Positions 1-8,470 of a stretch of 26,931 nt of DNA are shown one piece after another. The notes under the pieces are model-generated. The model had not been told where the DNA came from. It saw only the letters and a list, made by a program, of their open reading frames with translations, and ran no database searches. How positions within the stretch are numbered: position 1 is the first letter of the stretch; every line of letters begins with the position of its first letter. The translations under genes and the position numbers were made by a program. The stretch lies in assembly GCA_964545855.1 (NCBI GenBank), contig CAZJHD010000058.1:1-26931 (forward strand), read 5' to 3'. The DNA is from CAZJHD01 sp964545855 (lineage in GTDB: Bacteria; Planctomycetota; UBA1135; JACQFD01).

Positions 1-82
1 CGGTGGATGTCCTCGCCCCGCGTGAAGGCGTCCCGGAGCACCGGGTCCTCGCTGAAGTGTGCGACCAGTGCCAGCTCGGTCT
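1..82 (-). pseudogene. polA fragment (relic or edge of a second copy), truncated by window edge
   Basis: Bases 1-59 are identical to 3388-3446 inside the intact polA gene, and bases 60-82 match at 18 of 23 positions; similarity then stops. Read on the minus strand in the polA frame, it gives residues matching ELRLVAHFSEDP and DAFTRGEDIH, the segment just after polymerase motif A, with R changed to A (ELALVAHF). The motif A Asp-Tyr-Ser-Gln is not preserved upstream, where the sequence becomes unrelated. The fragment reads leftward out of the window, so a C-terminal polA piece may continue there. It could be a pseudogene, the junction of a partial tandem duplication, or an assembly effect at a contig edge. 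The identity is certain; the interpretation is not. Confidence 0.7.
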
Positions 83-241
83 CTGGACTCGGGTGATTCC
101 CGCTGCGCCTCGAAAGCGAGGAGAATCCGCGAGACGCGATCGCCCGACTCCGGATCTCGGTTGTCGGCGGACGCCGACTCGAAGCGTCGGGTCCGTCGGC
201 GACATCACCGGCCGAATCCGATCCTCGTCCGAGCCAGAACC

Positions 242-2770
242 ATGCACCGCACATTCGCCCTTCTCCTCGTCACGTTTCCCGCCCTCCTTCTCGTCTCCCC
301 GGCGAAGCCCCGCACGAGTTGGGCGCGCCTCGAGGGAGCAGGATCGATGGCGAATGCGCCCACGCGCCTTTCGACCTCCGACTGGGCTGGCATCCACGCC
401 GCCCTCGACGCCGGTCGGTTCGCGGCCCATTCCGCGGATGGAGGCTACCGGGCCCGGAACCACACCCAGCGATGGTCGACCCGATTCGACGACGAGGGTT
501 TCACGACGACGCCCGACGGCGGCGGGTGGACCTGGGGATTGGAGCTCGCGAGCTACGGGATCGCCGATCGGGCGCTGCCGCGATCGAGCGCAGCAGCGGT
601 CCGGTCCGAAGGCCAGCGCGTGACTCGCGACTGGGACTCGAATCTGACGGAGTGGTACGTCAACGACTCCCGAGGACTGGAGCATGGCTACACGGTCCAT
701 CGGCGCCCGGAGAAGGGTGCAGGCCCTCTGCGGTTGACGCTCGAGACTCGGGGGACCCTTCGACCCGAGATCCTCGAGAACGCCCGTGACGTTCACTTCG
801 TCGATGCGGCTGGTGTCGCGAGACTGACCTACTCCGGGCTGACGGTCTTCGACGCGGCCGGCCGGCGTCTCCCTGCACGTTTCGAGAACATCGGCGATCG
901 CCTCTGCGTCCACGTCGACGAGCGGAACGCGCGCTATCCCCTGACCGTCGACCCCGTCGCACAGCAGGCGTATCTCAAGGCGTCCAACACGTCGGCCTTG
1001 GACGGCTTCGGATTCTCCGTCTCGATCTCGGGCAACACCGTCGTGGTCGGCGCCCGGCTCGAGGACAGCAACGCGACGGGCGTCGATGGCGATCAGAACG
1101 ACAACAGCGCGTCGGCCTCGGGCGCTGCCTATGTCTTCGTACGCAACGGCGCGACGTGGACCCAGCAGGCGTACCTGAAGGCCTCGAATACCGACGCCGA
1201 TGACGACTTCGGTTTCTCCGTGGCGGTCTCCGGCGACACGATCGTGGTCGGCGCGCGCGGCGAGCGGAGCAATGCGACGGGAGTCGATGGCAATCAGCTC
1301 AACAACAGCTCTCTGAATGCCGGGGCCGCCTACGTCTTCGTCCGAAACGGTTCGACCTGGAGTCAGCAGGCCTATCTCAAGGCCTCCAACTCGTTCGCAG
1401 GAGACGAGTTCGGCCGTGCCGTGGCCGTCTCCGGCGACACGATCGTGGTAGGGGCCGTGGGAGAGGACGGCGGCGCGACGGGTGTGAACGGGAATGCCAC
1501 CGACAACAGCGCCGCGGACGCAGGCGCTGCCTACGTGTTCGTGCGCAACGGCGCGACCTGGAGCCAGCAGGCGTACCTGAAGGCGTCCAACACCGGAGCG
1601 GGGGATCGATTCGGCGGCGCCGTGTCCGTCTCGGGCGAGACGGTCGCCGTCGGCGCGGAGCAGGAAGACAGCAACGCCGTCGGAATCGACGGCAATCCGC
1701 TCGACAACAGCGCGCCCAACGCGGGCGCCGTGTACGTCTTCGCGCGCACCGGCACGACGTGGAGTCAGGAGGCGTACGTCAAGGCGTCCAACACCGAACC
1801 GGACGTGTTCGGGTGCTCCGTGTCGGTGTCGGGCAATACGCTGGCGGTCGGAGCGCGCCTCGAGGACAGCGCCGCCACGGGCGTGAACGGGAATCAGGCC
1901 GACAACAGCGGCGGAAACTCGGGCGCCGCCTACGTGTTCGTGCGCAACGGAACGACGTGGAGCCAGCAGGCCTACGTCAAGCCCTCCAACACAGGGGCGA
2001 ACGACCTGTTCGGCTGGTCGATCTCGCTCTCCGGGAACGTTCTGGTGGTCGGCGCCATCGGCGAGGACAGCAGCGCCGTCGGCATCGACGGCAACGGTGC
2101 CAGCAACGCCGCCCTCAACTCCGGAGCGGCGTACGTGTTCGTCCGCAGCGGCTCCACCTGGAGCGAGCTCGCCTACCTCAAGGCCTCCAACACCGGCGCG
2201 AGCGATCAGTTCGGCGTGTCGGTCGCCGCCTCCGGAGACACCGTGCTCGTCGGGGCGGACCTGGAGGACAGCAACGCGACGGGGGTCAACGGGAATCAGG
2301 CCAACAACAGCGCGGGGAGCGCCGGTGCCGCCTACGTGTTCGATCTCGACACCGACCCGGGCACGACCGTCTACGGAACCGGGTCGCCTGGTTGCGCAGG
2401 AGTGCAGACGCTCGGCGTGACGCACGCGCCGATGGCCGGCTTGCCGACCTTCGGCTTCACGTGCGACGCCGCGCCGCCGAGCTCGCTCGGGCTGCTCCTC
2501 GTGGGCGACGTCCAGAACATTCCGGGCATCGATCCCTTCGGCATCGGAGTGTTGCTCCACGTGGACCTGCTGGCGTCGGTCGAGCTCATCCCGCTCGATC
2601 TGTTCAGCGACGCGACCGGATTCGCCATGACCGTCCCCTTCGCGATCCCCTCCGCGGTCGTCGGGAACACCTACTACGCCTGCGCGCTCTGGGGATGGAC
2701 GACCTGTGCCCTCCCGCCCTACGGCTTGAGCACGTCGCGCGGTCTGGCGATCGAGGTCCTCTTCCCCTAG
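242..2770 (+). CDS. Secreted FG-GAP repeat protein, seven repeats
   Basis: Predicted 842-residue exported protein of unknown partner. The ATG at 242 is chosen because it opens directly into a signal peptide (MHRTFALLLVTFPALLLV, then SPAKP); an in-frame ATG at 59 would add 61 charged residues and overlap the polA relic. Residues about 30-240 form an N-terminal region that ends YPLTVDPVAQQ, as is common before FG-GAP repeats. Residues 242 to about 701 are seven repeats of about 67 residues, with DxFGxSV, VVGAxxEDSNATGVDGN and AAYVFVRNGxTW. The Asp/Asn-rich loops resemble calcium-binding loops of FG-GAP/integrin-type propellers, so a seven-bladed beta-propeller is a reasonable inference. The C-terminal about 135 residues begin YGTGSPGCAG and resemble a domain ending secreted proteins of some Planctomycetota. 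No cell-wall anchor is visible. Its base composition looks less GC-rich than its neighbours. Confidence 0.88.
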   Translation: MHRTFALLLVTFPALLLVSPAKPRTSWARLEGAGSMANAPTRLSTSDWAGIHAALDAGRFAAHSADGGYRARNHTQRWSTRFDDEGFTTTPDGGGWTWGLELASYGIADRALPRSSAAAVRSEGQRVTRDWDSNLTEWYVNDSRGLEHGYTVHRRPEKGAGPLRLTLETRGTLRPEILENARDVHFVDAAGVARLTYSGLTVFDAAGRRLPARFENIGDRLCVHVDERNARYPLTVDPVAQQAYLKASNTSALDGFGFSVSISGNTVVVGARLEDSNATGVDGDQNDNSASASGAAYVFVRNGATWTQQAYLKASNTDADDDFGFSVAVSGDTIVVGARGERSNATGVDGNQLNNSSLNAGAAYVFVRNGSTWSQQAYLKASNSFAGDEFGRAVAVSGDTIVVGAVGEDGGATGVNGNATDNSAADAGAAYVFVRNGATWSQQAYLKASNTGAGDRFGGAVSVSGETVAVGAEQEDSNAVGIDGNPLDNSAPNAGAVYVFARTGTTWSQEAYVKASNTEPDVFGCSVSVSGNTLAVGARLEDSAATGVNGNQADNSGGNSGAAYVFVRNGTTWSQQAYVKPSNTGANDLFGWSISLSGNVLVVGAIGEDSSAVGIDGNGASNAALNSGAAYVFVRSGSTWSELAYLKASNTGASDQFGVSVAASGDTVLVGADLEDSNATGVNGNQANNSAGSAGAAYVFDLDTDPGTTVYGTGSPGCAGVQTLGVTHAPMAGLPTFGFTCDAAPPSSLGLLLVGDVQNIPGIDPFGIGVLLHVDLLASVELIPLDLFSDATGFAMTVPFAIPSAVVGNTYYACALWGWTTCALPPYGLSTSRGLAIEVLFP
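965..2345 (+). repeat. Seven tandem ~201-bp repeats within the FG-GAP gene
   Basis: Units start at 965, 1166, 1367, 1568, 1769, 1967 and 2168, each at the codon after the first Gln (or its equivalent) of a W-[ST]-Q-Q-A-Y-type motif. Spacing is 201 bp except the fifth unit, which is 198 bp. Unit boundaries are conserved at DNA level, for example the block encoding AYLKASNT. In-frame unit length means recombination between units would change propeller blade number without breaking the reading frame. These are coding repeats, not a CRISPR array, because there are no unique spacers. Confidence 0.9.
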
Positions 2771-2785
2771 CGAGCGACTCGATCC

Positions 2786-2820
2786 GCTCGAGGCGTGCGC
2801 CTCAGCCGTGCGCCTCGAGC
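2786..2820. terminator. Candidate bidirectional stem-loop between convergent genes
   Basis: GCTCGAGGCG (2786-2795) is perfectly complementary to CGCCTCGAGC (2811-2820), giving a 10-bp stem with a 15-nt loop. It lies between the end of the FG-GAP gene (2770) and the end of polA (2802), and its right arm covers the last polA codons. No T-run follows on either strand, so intrinsic termination is plausible but unproven. Confidence 0.45.
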
Positions 2821-5525
2821 CAGTTCTTCCCGCGGCCGAGGTCGACCTGCAGCGGCACCGTGAGCTTCGCCGCGCCTTCCATCGCCTCGCGCATGAGCGT
2901 GGCGGCGCGGTCCGCCTGGCTCGCAACGACCTCCACCACGAGCTCGTCGTGCACCTGCAGGATCATCCCACCGTCGATGCGCTCCTCCCTGAGCCGGCGG
3001 TCGAGGTCGATCATCGCGCGCTTCACGACGTCGGCGGCGGAGCCCTGGATCGGTGTGTTCACGGCGATGTTCTCCGCGTTCACGCGCGCGCGCGGGTCCT
3101 CTCCGGCGAGCTCGGGGATCGCGCGACGCCGTCCGGCGAGCGTCTCGGCGTAGCCGCGCTCGCGGGCGAGCGCGAGGGTGCGTTCGAGGAAGCCCTTGAC
3201 GCTGGGCATGCGCTGGAAATACGCCTCGATGAACTTCTTCGCCTCGGGGATCGTCATCCCGGTCTCCCGCGCGAGCCGTTGCGGTCCCATGCCGTAGATG
3301 ATCCCGAAGTTGATCGCCTTCGCGCGCGCGCGGAGCTCGAGGGTCACGAGATCGGGCGCGACGCCGAAGACGACCGACGCCGTGCGACGGTGGATGTCCT
3401 CGCCCCGCGTGAAGGCGTCCCGGAGCACCGGGTCCTCGCTGAAGTGGGCGACCAGGCGCAGCTCGATCTGCGAGTAGTCGGCCGAGAGCAGCACGCGCCC
3501 CTCGGCGGGCACGAAGGCCTTGCGGATCTCCCTCCCGAGGACCGAGCGGATCGGGATGTTCTGGAGGTTCGGGTTGTCGGAGGAGAGCCGTCCCGTGGCG
3601 GCGACGGTCTGGCGGAACGTCGTGTGGATGCGGCCGGTCCTCGGGTGGACGAGCGTCGGGAGCGTCTCCAGGTAGGTGTTGCGGAGCTTCGCCACCTGCC
3701 GGAACTCGAGCACCTTCGCCGCGATGGGCGCCACCGGCGCGAGCTCGTCGAGGACCTCGGCGTCCGTCGAGTAGCCGGTCTTCGTGCGACGCGGGTTCTT
3801 GCGGCCGATCGCCTCGTGGAGACGCATGCGCTCGAAGAGGATCGCTCCCAGCTCCTTCGTCGACTGGATCGAGAAGGGGCCGCCCGCGATCTCGTGGATC
3901 TCCTTCTCGAGCCGCTCCTGCTCGCCGGCGAGCGTGGACGAGAGTGCCTCCAGCATCGCGACGTCGATCCCGACTCCGCGCCGCTCCATGGCGATCAGGA
4001 CCGGAACGAGGGGCATCTCGAGATCACGGAAGAGGCGCTCCGCTCCCGACTCGCGGAGCTCGTGCTCGAGGGGCGCCACGAGCCGCAGCGTCACGTCGGC
4101 GTCCTCGCAGGCGTACTCGGCCACCTTCTCGATGGGCACGAGATCCATCGTCGTCTGTCCGCGTCCCTTGCCGATGAGATCGACCGTCGGGATCTTCCGG
4201 AGGTCGAAGTACCGGAGCGCCAGCGCGTCGAGGCCGTGGGGACGCCCGCTCGGCGCCACGCAGTAGCTCGCGACCATCGTGTCGAAGACGATCGGCGCGA
4301 CCTCGAGGCCGAGCTCGCCGAGCGCGAGCGCGTCGTACTTCGAGTTCTGTCCCACTTTCTCGACGCGCGGATCGGCGAGGAGCGGCTTCAGGCGCGTCAC
4401 GATCTCGTCGCGTCCGCCCGGGAGCGCCGGCGGATCGGCGAGGAGCGGCACGTACCAGGCCTCCTTCGGACCGCGCGAGAACGAGATCCCCACGATCTCG
4501 GCGCGGAGCGGATCGAGGCCCGTCGTCTCCGTGTCGACGGAGATCCTCGACGCCGACGAGAGCGCCGCGAGCATCTCGTCGAAGGCGGCGGCATCCCGGA
4601 CGCACCGGTAGTCGCGTCCCTCCTCGGCGGCGGCGCCGGGATCGGCGGGGAGCGTCTGCAGCAGGTTGTTGAACTCGCACTCGCGGTACAGCTCCCGCAG
4701 CGCGGGCACGTCGGGGGCGTGCGCCGGGATGTCGTCGATCGCCGGAAGGCCCGCCACGTCGTCGTCGAGCGTGACGAGGCGCTTCGCGCGGCGCGCCACG
4801 TCGGCGTGGGTCTTCACCGACTCGCGCAGCTTCGGCTTCTCGATCTCGTCGGCGCGCGCGATCACCGACTCCACGTCGCCGAAGCGGCGCACGAGCAGCG
4901 CCGAGGTCTTCTCGCCGACGCCGGGCAGCCCGGGCACGTTGTCCGACGCGTCGCCCATGAGCGCGAGGAAGTCGACGATGCGCTCCGGCGGCACGCCGAA
5001 CTTCTCCTCGACACCTGCCGCGTCGAGGACCTGCGCCGGCTGGTCGGGCTTGCTCGGCACGAGCATGCGCACGTGCGGCCCGACGAGCTGCGCGAAGTCC
5101 TTGTCGCCCGTCACGAGGGAGACCTCGCACCCCTGCGCCGCCGCGCGGCGCGCGAGCGTCGCGATCAGGTCGTCGGCCTCGATCCCTTCCTGCTTCACGA
5201 CGACGGCGCCCCAGGCGGAGGCGGCCCGCTCGATCAGCGGGAACTGGGCCACCATCTCGTCGGGCGCCTTCTCGCGCGTCGCCTTGTAGGTGGGGAGCTC
5301 GCGGTGGCGCTGCGTCTCGCCGCCCGTGTCGAAGGCCACGACGAGGCGGTCGGGCTTCTCCTTCTCCACGAGCGCGCGGATCGTGTTCGCGAAGCCGAAG
5401 GTGGCGGCCGTCGGCGTGCCGTCGCTGCGCGCGAGGCCCGCGCGGGCGAGGGCGAAGTGCGAGCGGTAGGCGAGGGCCGTCCCGTCGACGAGGAAGATGC
5501 GGAGGCCGCGCTTCGAAGGGGACAC
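2802..5525 (-). CDS. polA: DNA polymerase I
   Basis: 907-residue replication and repair polymerase (Okazaki processing, gap filling), close to the usual length. Residues 1 to about 290 are the 5'-3' exonuclease domain, with LVDGTALAYRSHFAL, EADDLIA, VTGDKDFAQL and GDASDNVPGLPGVGEKT. Residues about 305-500 are the 3'-5' proofreading domain, which looks active: DTETTGLDP, QNSKYD and the ExoIII-type ACEDADVTLRL are present. The polymerase domain carries TGRLSSDNPNLQNIP, motif A DYSQIEL (Asp about 683), the O-helix RAKAINFGIIYG and motif C QVHDE (Asp about 860). The ATG start gives the expected N-terminus directly. It lies 45 nt downstream of the lipoprotein gene on the same strand and may be co-transcribed. 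A stretch of it (3388-3469) is duplicated at the window's left edge. Confidence 0.97.
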   Translation of the reverse strand: MSPSKRGLRIFLVDGTALAYRSHFALARAGLARSDGTPTAATFGFANTIRALVEKEKPDRLVVAFDTGGETQRHRELPTYKATREKAPDEMVAQFPLIERAASAWGAVVVKQEGIEADDLIATLARRAAAQGCEVSLVTGDKDFAQLVGPHVRMLVPSKPDQPAQVLDAAGVEEKFGVPPERIVDFLALMGDASDNVPGLPGVGEKTSALLVRRFGDVESVIARADEIEKPKLRESVKTHADVARRAKRLVTLDDDVAGLPAIDDIPAHAPDVPALRELYRECEFNNLLQTLPADPGAAAEEGRDYRCVRDAAAFDEMLAALSSASRISVDTETTGLDPLRAEIVGISFSRGPKEAWYVPLLADPPALPGGRDEIVTRLKPLLADPRVEKVGQNSKYDALALGELGLEVAPIVFDTMVASYCVAPSGRPHGLDALALRYFDLRKIPTVDLIGKGRGQTTMDLVPIEKVAEYACEDADVTLRLVAPLEHELRESGAERLFRDLEMPLVPVLIAMERRGVGIDVAMLEALSSTLAGEQERLEKEIHEIAGGPFSIQSTKELGAILFERMRLHEAIGRKNPRRTKTGYSTDAEVLDELAPVAPIAAKVLEFRQVAKLRNTYLETLPTLVHPRTGRIHTTFRQTVAATGRLSSDNPNLQNIPIRSVLGREIRKAFVPAEGRVLLSADYSQIELRLVAHFSEDPVLRDAFTRGEDIHRRTASVVFGVAPDLVTLELRARAKAINFGIIYGMGPQRLARETGMTIPEAKKFIEAYFQRMPSVKGFLERTLALARERGYAETLAGRRRAIPELAGEDPRARVNAENIAVNTPIQGSAADVVKRAMIDLDRRLREERIDGGMILQVHDELVVEVVASQADRAATLMREAMEGAAKLTVPLQVDLGRGKNWLEAHG

Positions 5526-5570
5526 GCGGCGATTCTCCGGCTTCCGCGCTCGATCCGCGAGGCGATCCCG

Positions 5571-6656
5571 TCAGGGAGCGATCACGACGGGCGTCGTGTC
5601 GAGCTCGCGCGGCGCGGAGGTGGACGCTCTCCCGATCGCACGGACGCGCACGACCTGCTTCCCGGCGGCCGCGTCCGACGGCTGCACCACGTAGGTGCCC
5701 CGGAGCAGCACGAGCGGATCGTCCACGCCCGGGACTCTCCCCTGCTCCACCATCACGAGCCCGGTGTGCACGACACCGACGTCGAAGATCGCGGACATCC
5801 CCTCCGGCACGACGGCCGCCACCTCGATCGCGTCGCCGACGCCATAGGGAGCGTCGCTCCAGCCGAGGATGGCGGCCCTGCGGACGTCCGCGTCGGGCTC
5901 CCGGAGCCGCTCGGTGCAGCTCTCGCAGGGGCACGTGTCGCCGGTGCTCGCGTCCGGGGAGACGTGGAGCGCGAGCAGGCGCGCCGCGTCGCGCACGATC
6001 TCCCCGTAGGCGTCGCCCCGCAGCTTCGACGGCGGGCCCGTGATGGCGCTCAGCTGGCCCACGGGGATCCCGGCGACGGGCGCCGAGAAGAACCCGCTCG
6101 CGTAGTTCGCCATCTGGAGGAGGCCCGCCTGGTGGCGCGCCGTCACCGTGCCGTCCCACACCTCCACGCCGTCCGCCAGCCGAACGAGTCGGAATCCGAT
6201 CTCGACGACCACTTGGGCGTGGAGGATCCAGTAGTCGCGCGACCAGTCGCGGATCTCCGTGTGGAGCACGTAGTCGGCGCCGAACCGTCGGAGGTCGCGA
6301 TCGAGGGACACGGCCGCGTCGACGCGGTCGAGGGCGACGGCATGGAGGCCGACGGAGTCGAACTGCGCCGCGATGGCGACGCGAAGGTCGTCGAGCGATT
6401 CCTGCGGAGTGGGCGCCGCCGAGGGCACCTTGAAGGCGATGATCTGCGTCAGCCAGACGAGCGGCAGCGCCGGGTAGATCCAGAACGACTCGCCGGCTCC
6501 GGGCGCCACGGTGGGTCGGAGCACCGCCAGCTCGGGGCGCGTCACGGAGAGGGCGCGCAACGGCTCGCTCCGCCGCTCGATCACGTCGAAGTTCCGGCAC
6601 GCGCCCGGGAGGAGCGCCGATCCCAGGGCCGCCGCGAGCAGGGCGATTCGCTTCAC
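5571..6656 (-). CDS. Putative lipoprotein, function unknown (second of pair)
   Basis: 361 residues. The start is GTG at 6656, whose last two bases form the stop of the upstream gene (GTGA overlap), and which opens a short signal peptide MKRIALLAAALGSALLPGAC. Cys20 could be lipidated, although Pro at -3 makes the lipobox atypical. The mature region has an alpha/beta stretch (PTPQESLDDLRVAIAAQF, then RRFGADYVLHTEIRDW and IGFRLVRLADGVEVWDG), vaguely like lipoproteins that assemble with ABC or secretion systems. This is followed by a CPCESC two-cysteine-pair motif and a beta-rich C-terminal domain. No specific family is recognised with confidence. It shares overall layout with its upstream partner, so the two probably act together at the cell envelope. 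Confidence 0.8.
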   Translation of the reverse strand: MKRIALLAAALGSALLPGACRNFDVIERRSEPLRALSVTRPELAVLRPTVAPGAGESFWIYPALPLVWLTQIIAFKVPSAAPTPQESLDDLRVAIAAQFDSVGLHAVALDRVDAAVSLDRDLRRFGADYVLHTEIRDWSRDYWILHAQVVVEIGFRLVRLADGVEVWDGTVTARHQAGLLQMANYASGFFSAPVAGIPVGQLSAITGPPSKLRGDAYGEIVRDAARLLALHVSPDASTGDTCPCESCTERLREPDADVRRAAILGWSDAPYGVGDAIEVAAVVPEGMSAIFDVGVVHTGLVMVEQGRVPGVDDPLVLLRGTYVVQPSDAAAGKQVVRVRAIGRASTSAPRELDTTPVVIAP

Positions 6657-7789
6657 GGAGCGCGGTCCGTGGGTGCGGTCGGCGTGGGAGCCGAGCTCGA
6701 CGCCGATTCCGGCGCCTCGGGAGAGTCCGCACCCGCACGCCGGAACGCGGCGTTCCGCGGCGCACCGCGCGTCCAGCGCGAGAAGCCGTCGGCGGAGGCG
6801 GCGGAGACGAGCGTTGCGTCCTCGGAGCCGAGGGGCGAAGCCTCGATGCGGATGCGCTCCCGCGATTCGATGCCGACGGTGCGCCACATCCGATCGTGGA
6901 GCCGCACGATCACGGGGCCCTCGACGGTGCCCATGCCGGGGAGGATCGGGATCGTCGCCCGGTAGACGCCGGGCTCCGACTCGGTCATCGGGAAGCGCGT
7001 GCGGATCCCCGGCAGGAGCGCCTGCGCGGTCTGACCGGGGGTGCCGTGTGCTTCGAGGGTCACGAAGGAGTTCCCCCGGAGCGCCGCTTCCGTCCAGCCG
7101 TCGACGAATCGCACGCCGCTCACGAGGAGATCCTCGTCGGGCGTCCGATCGAGGAACGACGGGAAGGCCGCGCGCACGCCGTTCACCAGCGTGGCGGCGA
7201 ACTTCGCGTAGACGCGGGCGGCGGCCGCCTGGTCGTACTCGCCGAAGGTCTGGAGGATCGTCCCGAGGAGCTGCTCGATCTCGAGGCCCGGACCGTCCAC
7301 CTCGCGCTCGACGATCTCCGCCTCCCAGAGGCACTGTCCGTCCGGCACGGCGAGGAGACGCGCGCGCGCCCGGAGCGCGCGATAGGTCGCGAGCACGAAG
7401 GCCGCCCCGGGGTAGTGGAGGTCGTCCACGACCAGGACCGCACCGGCTCCCGAGCGCGCCGCCGCCGCCACGTACTCCGCGTCCGTCGGCCGCGTCGGAT
7501 CGAGGGCGACCTTCTCGATCTCCGCGCGGAGGATCGGCGTCGGGAGGTGCGACATGGCGCGCTCGTCCAACGCCCGCTCGATCTCGGCGATCACGCGGTC
7601 GTTCTGCACGGCGCTCTCGTCGATGGCGCGCGGACGCGCGAGGGCGAGCACGCTCGGCGGATCCCCCGTCGGGGAGGTCCGCCGGATCGTCCGTGCACGG
7701 CTGAGACAGGCGTTCGCGCCGAGGAGGCAGAGCATCGCGAGCGATGCCGCGCACGCGGCGCGCCGCCTCGGGAAGGAGAGGGGGCGCAT
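6653..7789 (-). CDS. Putative lipoprotein or exported protein, function unknown (first of pair)
   Basis: 378 residues from the ATG at 7789, chosen because it gives an arginine-rich n-region and a hydrophobic segment ending LLGANAC; longer in-frame readings add an unlikely charged leader and cross the divergent promoter gap. Cys28 is a possible lipidation site in a weak lipobox. The middle region contains AARSGAGAVLVVDDLHYPG and an ATYRALRARARLLAVPDG stretch, which resembles the 'RFGADYVLHTEIRDW' region of its downstream neighbour. The C-terminal part (LEAHGTPGQTAQALL, then PMTESEPGVYRATIPI) looks like a beta-sandwich with a GTPG motif. The final 60 residues are Ala/Ser/Pro rich. It is first in a leftward unit with the next lipoprotein and possibly polA. 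Confidence 0.78.
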   Translation of the reverse strand: MRPLSFPRRRAACAASLAMLCLLGANACLSRARTIRRTSPTGDPPSVLALARPRAIDESAVQNDRVIAEIERALDERAMSHLPTPILRAEIEKVALDPTRPTDAEYVAAAARSGAGAVLVVDDLHYPGAAFVLATYRALRARARLLAVPDGQCLWEAEIVEREVDGPGLEIEQLLGTILQTFGEYDQAAAARVYAKFAATLVNGVRAAFPSFLDRTPDEDLLVSGVRFVDGWTEAALRGNSFVTLEAHGTPGQTAQALLPGIRTRFPMTESEPGVYRATIPILPGMGTVEGPVIVRLHDRMWRTVGIESRERIRIEASPLGSEDATLVSAASADGFSRWTRGAPRNAAFRRAGADSPEAPESASSSAPTPTAPTDRAP

Positions 7790-7876
7790 CGAGCGGCCCA
7801 ATGTTGTCCGACGCGAAGGCGAGTTGCGAATTCTGCTCGTGGAAACGGTCATCGGCCGGTGCGATACCATCTCGTC
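7790..7876. promoter_or_regulatory. Divergent promoter region (lipoprotein pair / pfpI-selA-selD)
   Basis: This 87-nt gap separates the leftward lipoprotein operon from the rightward PfpI-SelA-SelD unit, so promoters for both must lie in or near it. I could not identify convincing -35/-10 boxes; TTGCGA at 7824-7829 has no well-spaced partner. The call rests on gene orientation only. Confidence 0.35.
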
Positions 7877-8470
7877 ATGCTCGACCCCCACGGGTTCCGC
7901 GTCGGCATCCTGGCCTTCCCCGGCGCCGAGGAGCTCGACGTCCTGGGCCCCTTCGACGTCTTCGCCCGCGCGCGCGCCGATCTCGACCTCCCGACGGAGG
8001 TCCACCTTCTGCGCATCGGCCCGACGCACGACCCCATCACCTTCGCCCATGGCCTGCGGGTCGAGACCCACGCCCAGGCCGAGGGCTCGCCGCCGATCGA
8101 CCTGCTCGTGGTGCCCGGCGGCCCCGGAACGCGGCGCGGCGGACACATCGCCCCGCTCCTCGAGTTCCTGCGTCACCGCGCGCCGACCACCCACCTGGCG
8201 TCGGTCTGCACCGGTGCGCTCCTGCTCGCCGACGCGGGTCTCCTGCAGGGCCGGCGCGTCACGACCCACCACGAGTTCCTCGAGGAGCTCCGCCGCCGCG
8301 CCCCGGGCGCGGAGGTGGTGGAGGAGCGCTTCGTGCTCGGCAAGGAGGTCTCGTCGTCGGCCGGCGTGACGGCCGGGATCGACCTCGCCCTCGCTCTCGT
8401 CGGCGAGCGCTTCGGCGCCGCGGCGAGCGACCGCATCGCCTCGCGCATCGAGTGGAGCGGCGGCCGGTGA
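7877..8470 (+). CDS. DJ-1/PfpI family protein (class I glutamine amidotransferase-like)
   Basis: 197 residues, one domain. The N-terminus has FPGAEELDVLGPFDVF with the conserved acidic residue near Glu19. The middle has DLLVVPGGPGTR and the nucleophile elbow ASVCTGALLLADAGLL (Cys111), followed by RRVTTHHEFLEEL. This pattern fits the DJ-1/PfpI branch related to isonitrile hydratase and to the N-terminal domain of GlxA-type AraC regulators; no helix-turn-helix follows, so it is a stand-alone enzyme-like protein. Substrate cannot be read from sequence. ATG 7877 is used; upstream in-frame extension lacks conserved residues. Its TGA overlaps the GTG start of selA by 4 nt, so it is translationally coupled to the selenocysteine genes, an unusual partner. 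Confidence 0.9.
   Translation: MLDPHGFRVGILAFPGAEELDVLGPFDVFARARADLDLPTEVHLLRIGPTHDPITFAHGLRVETHAQAEGSPPIDLLVVPGGPGTRRGGHIAPLLEFLRHRAPTTHLASVCTGALLLADAGLLQGRRVTTHHEFLEELRRRAPGAEVVEERFVLGKEVSSSAGVTAGIDLALALVGERFGAAASDRIASRIEWSGGR

Noticed and set aside
3..623. A 206-codon plus-strand frame at the left edge
   Set aside because: Its first residues are only the antisense reading of the polA fragment, and the rest overlaps the FG-GAP gene in another frame.
965..2345. Regular repeats as a possible CRISPR array
   Set aside because: Whole 201-bp units repeat without unique spacers and encode FG-GAP blades.
2808..6965. A 1385-codon open frame on the plus strand
   Set aside because: It lies antisense to polA and a lipoprotein gene, is Arg/His/Glu rich, and has no recognisable motif; long antisense frames are expected at this GC content.
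7824..7870. TTGCGA as a -35 box with a downstream GATACCAT as -10
   Set aside because: The spacing is far too long for a normal promoter.
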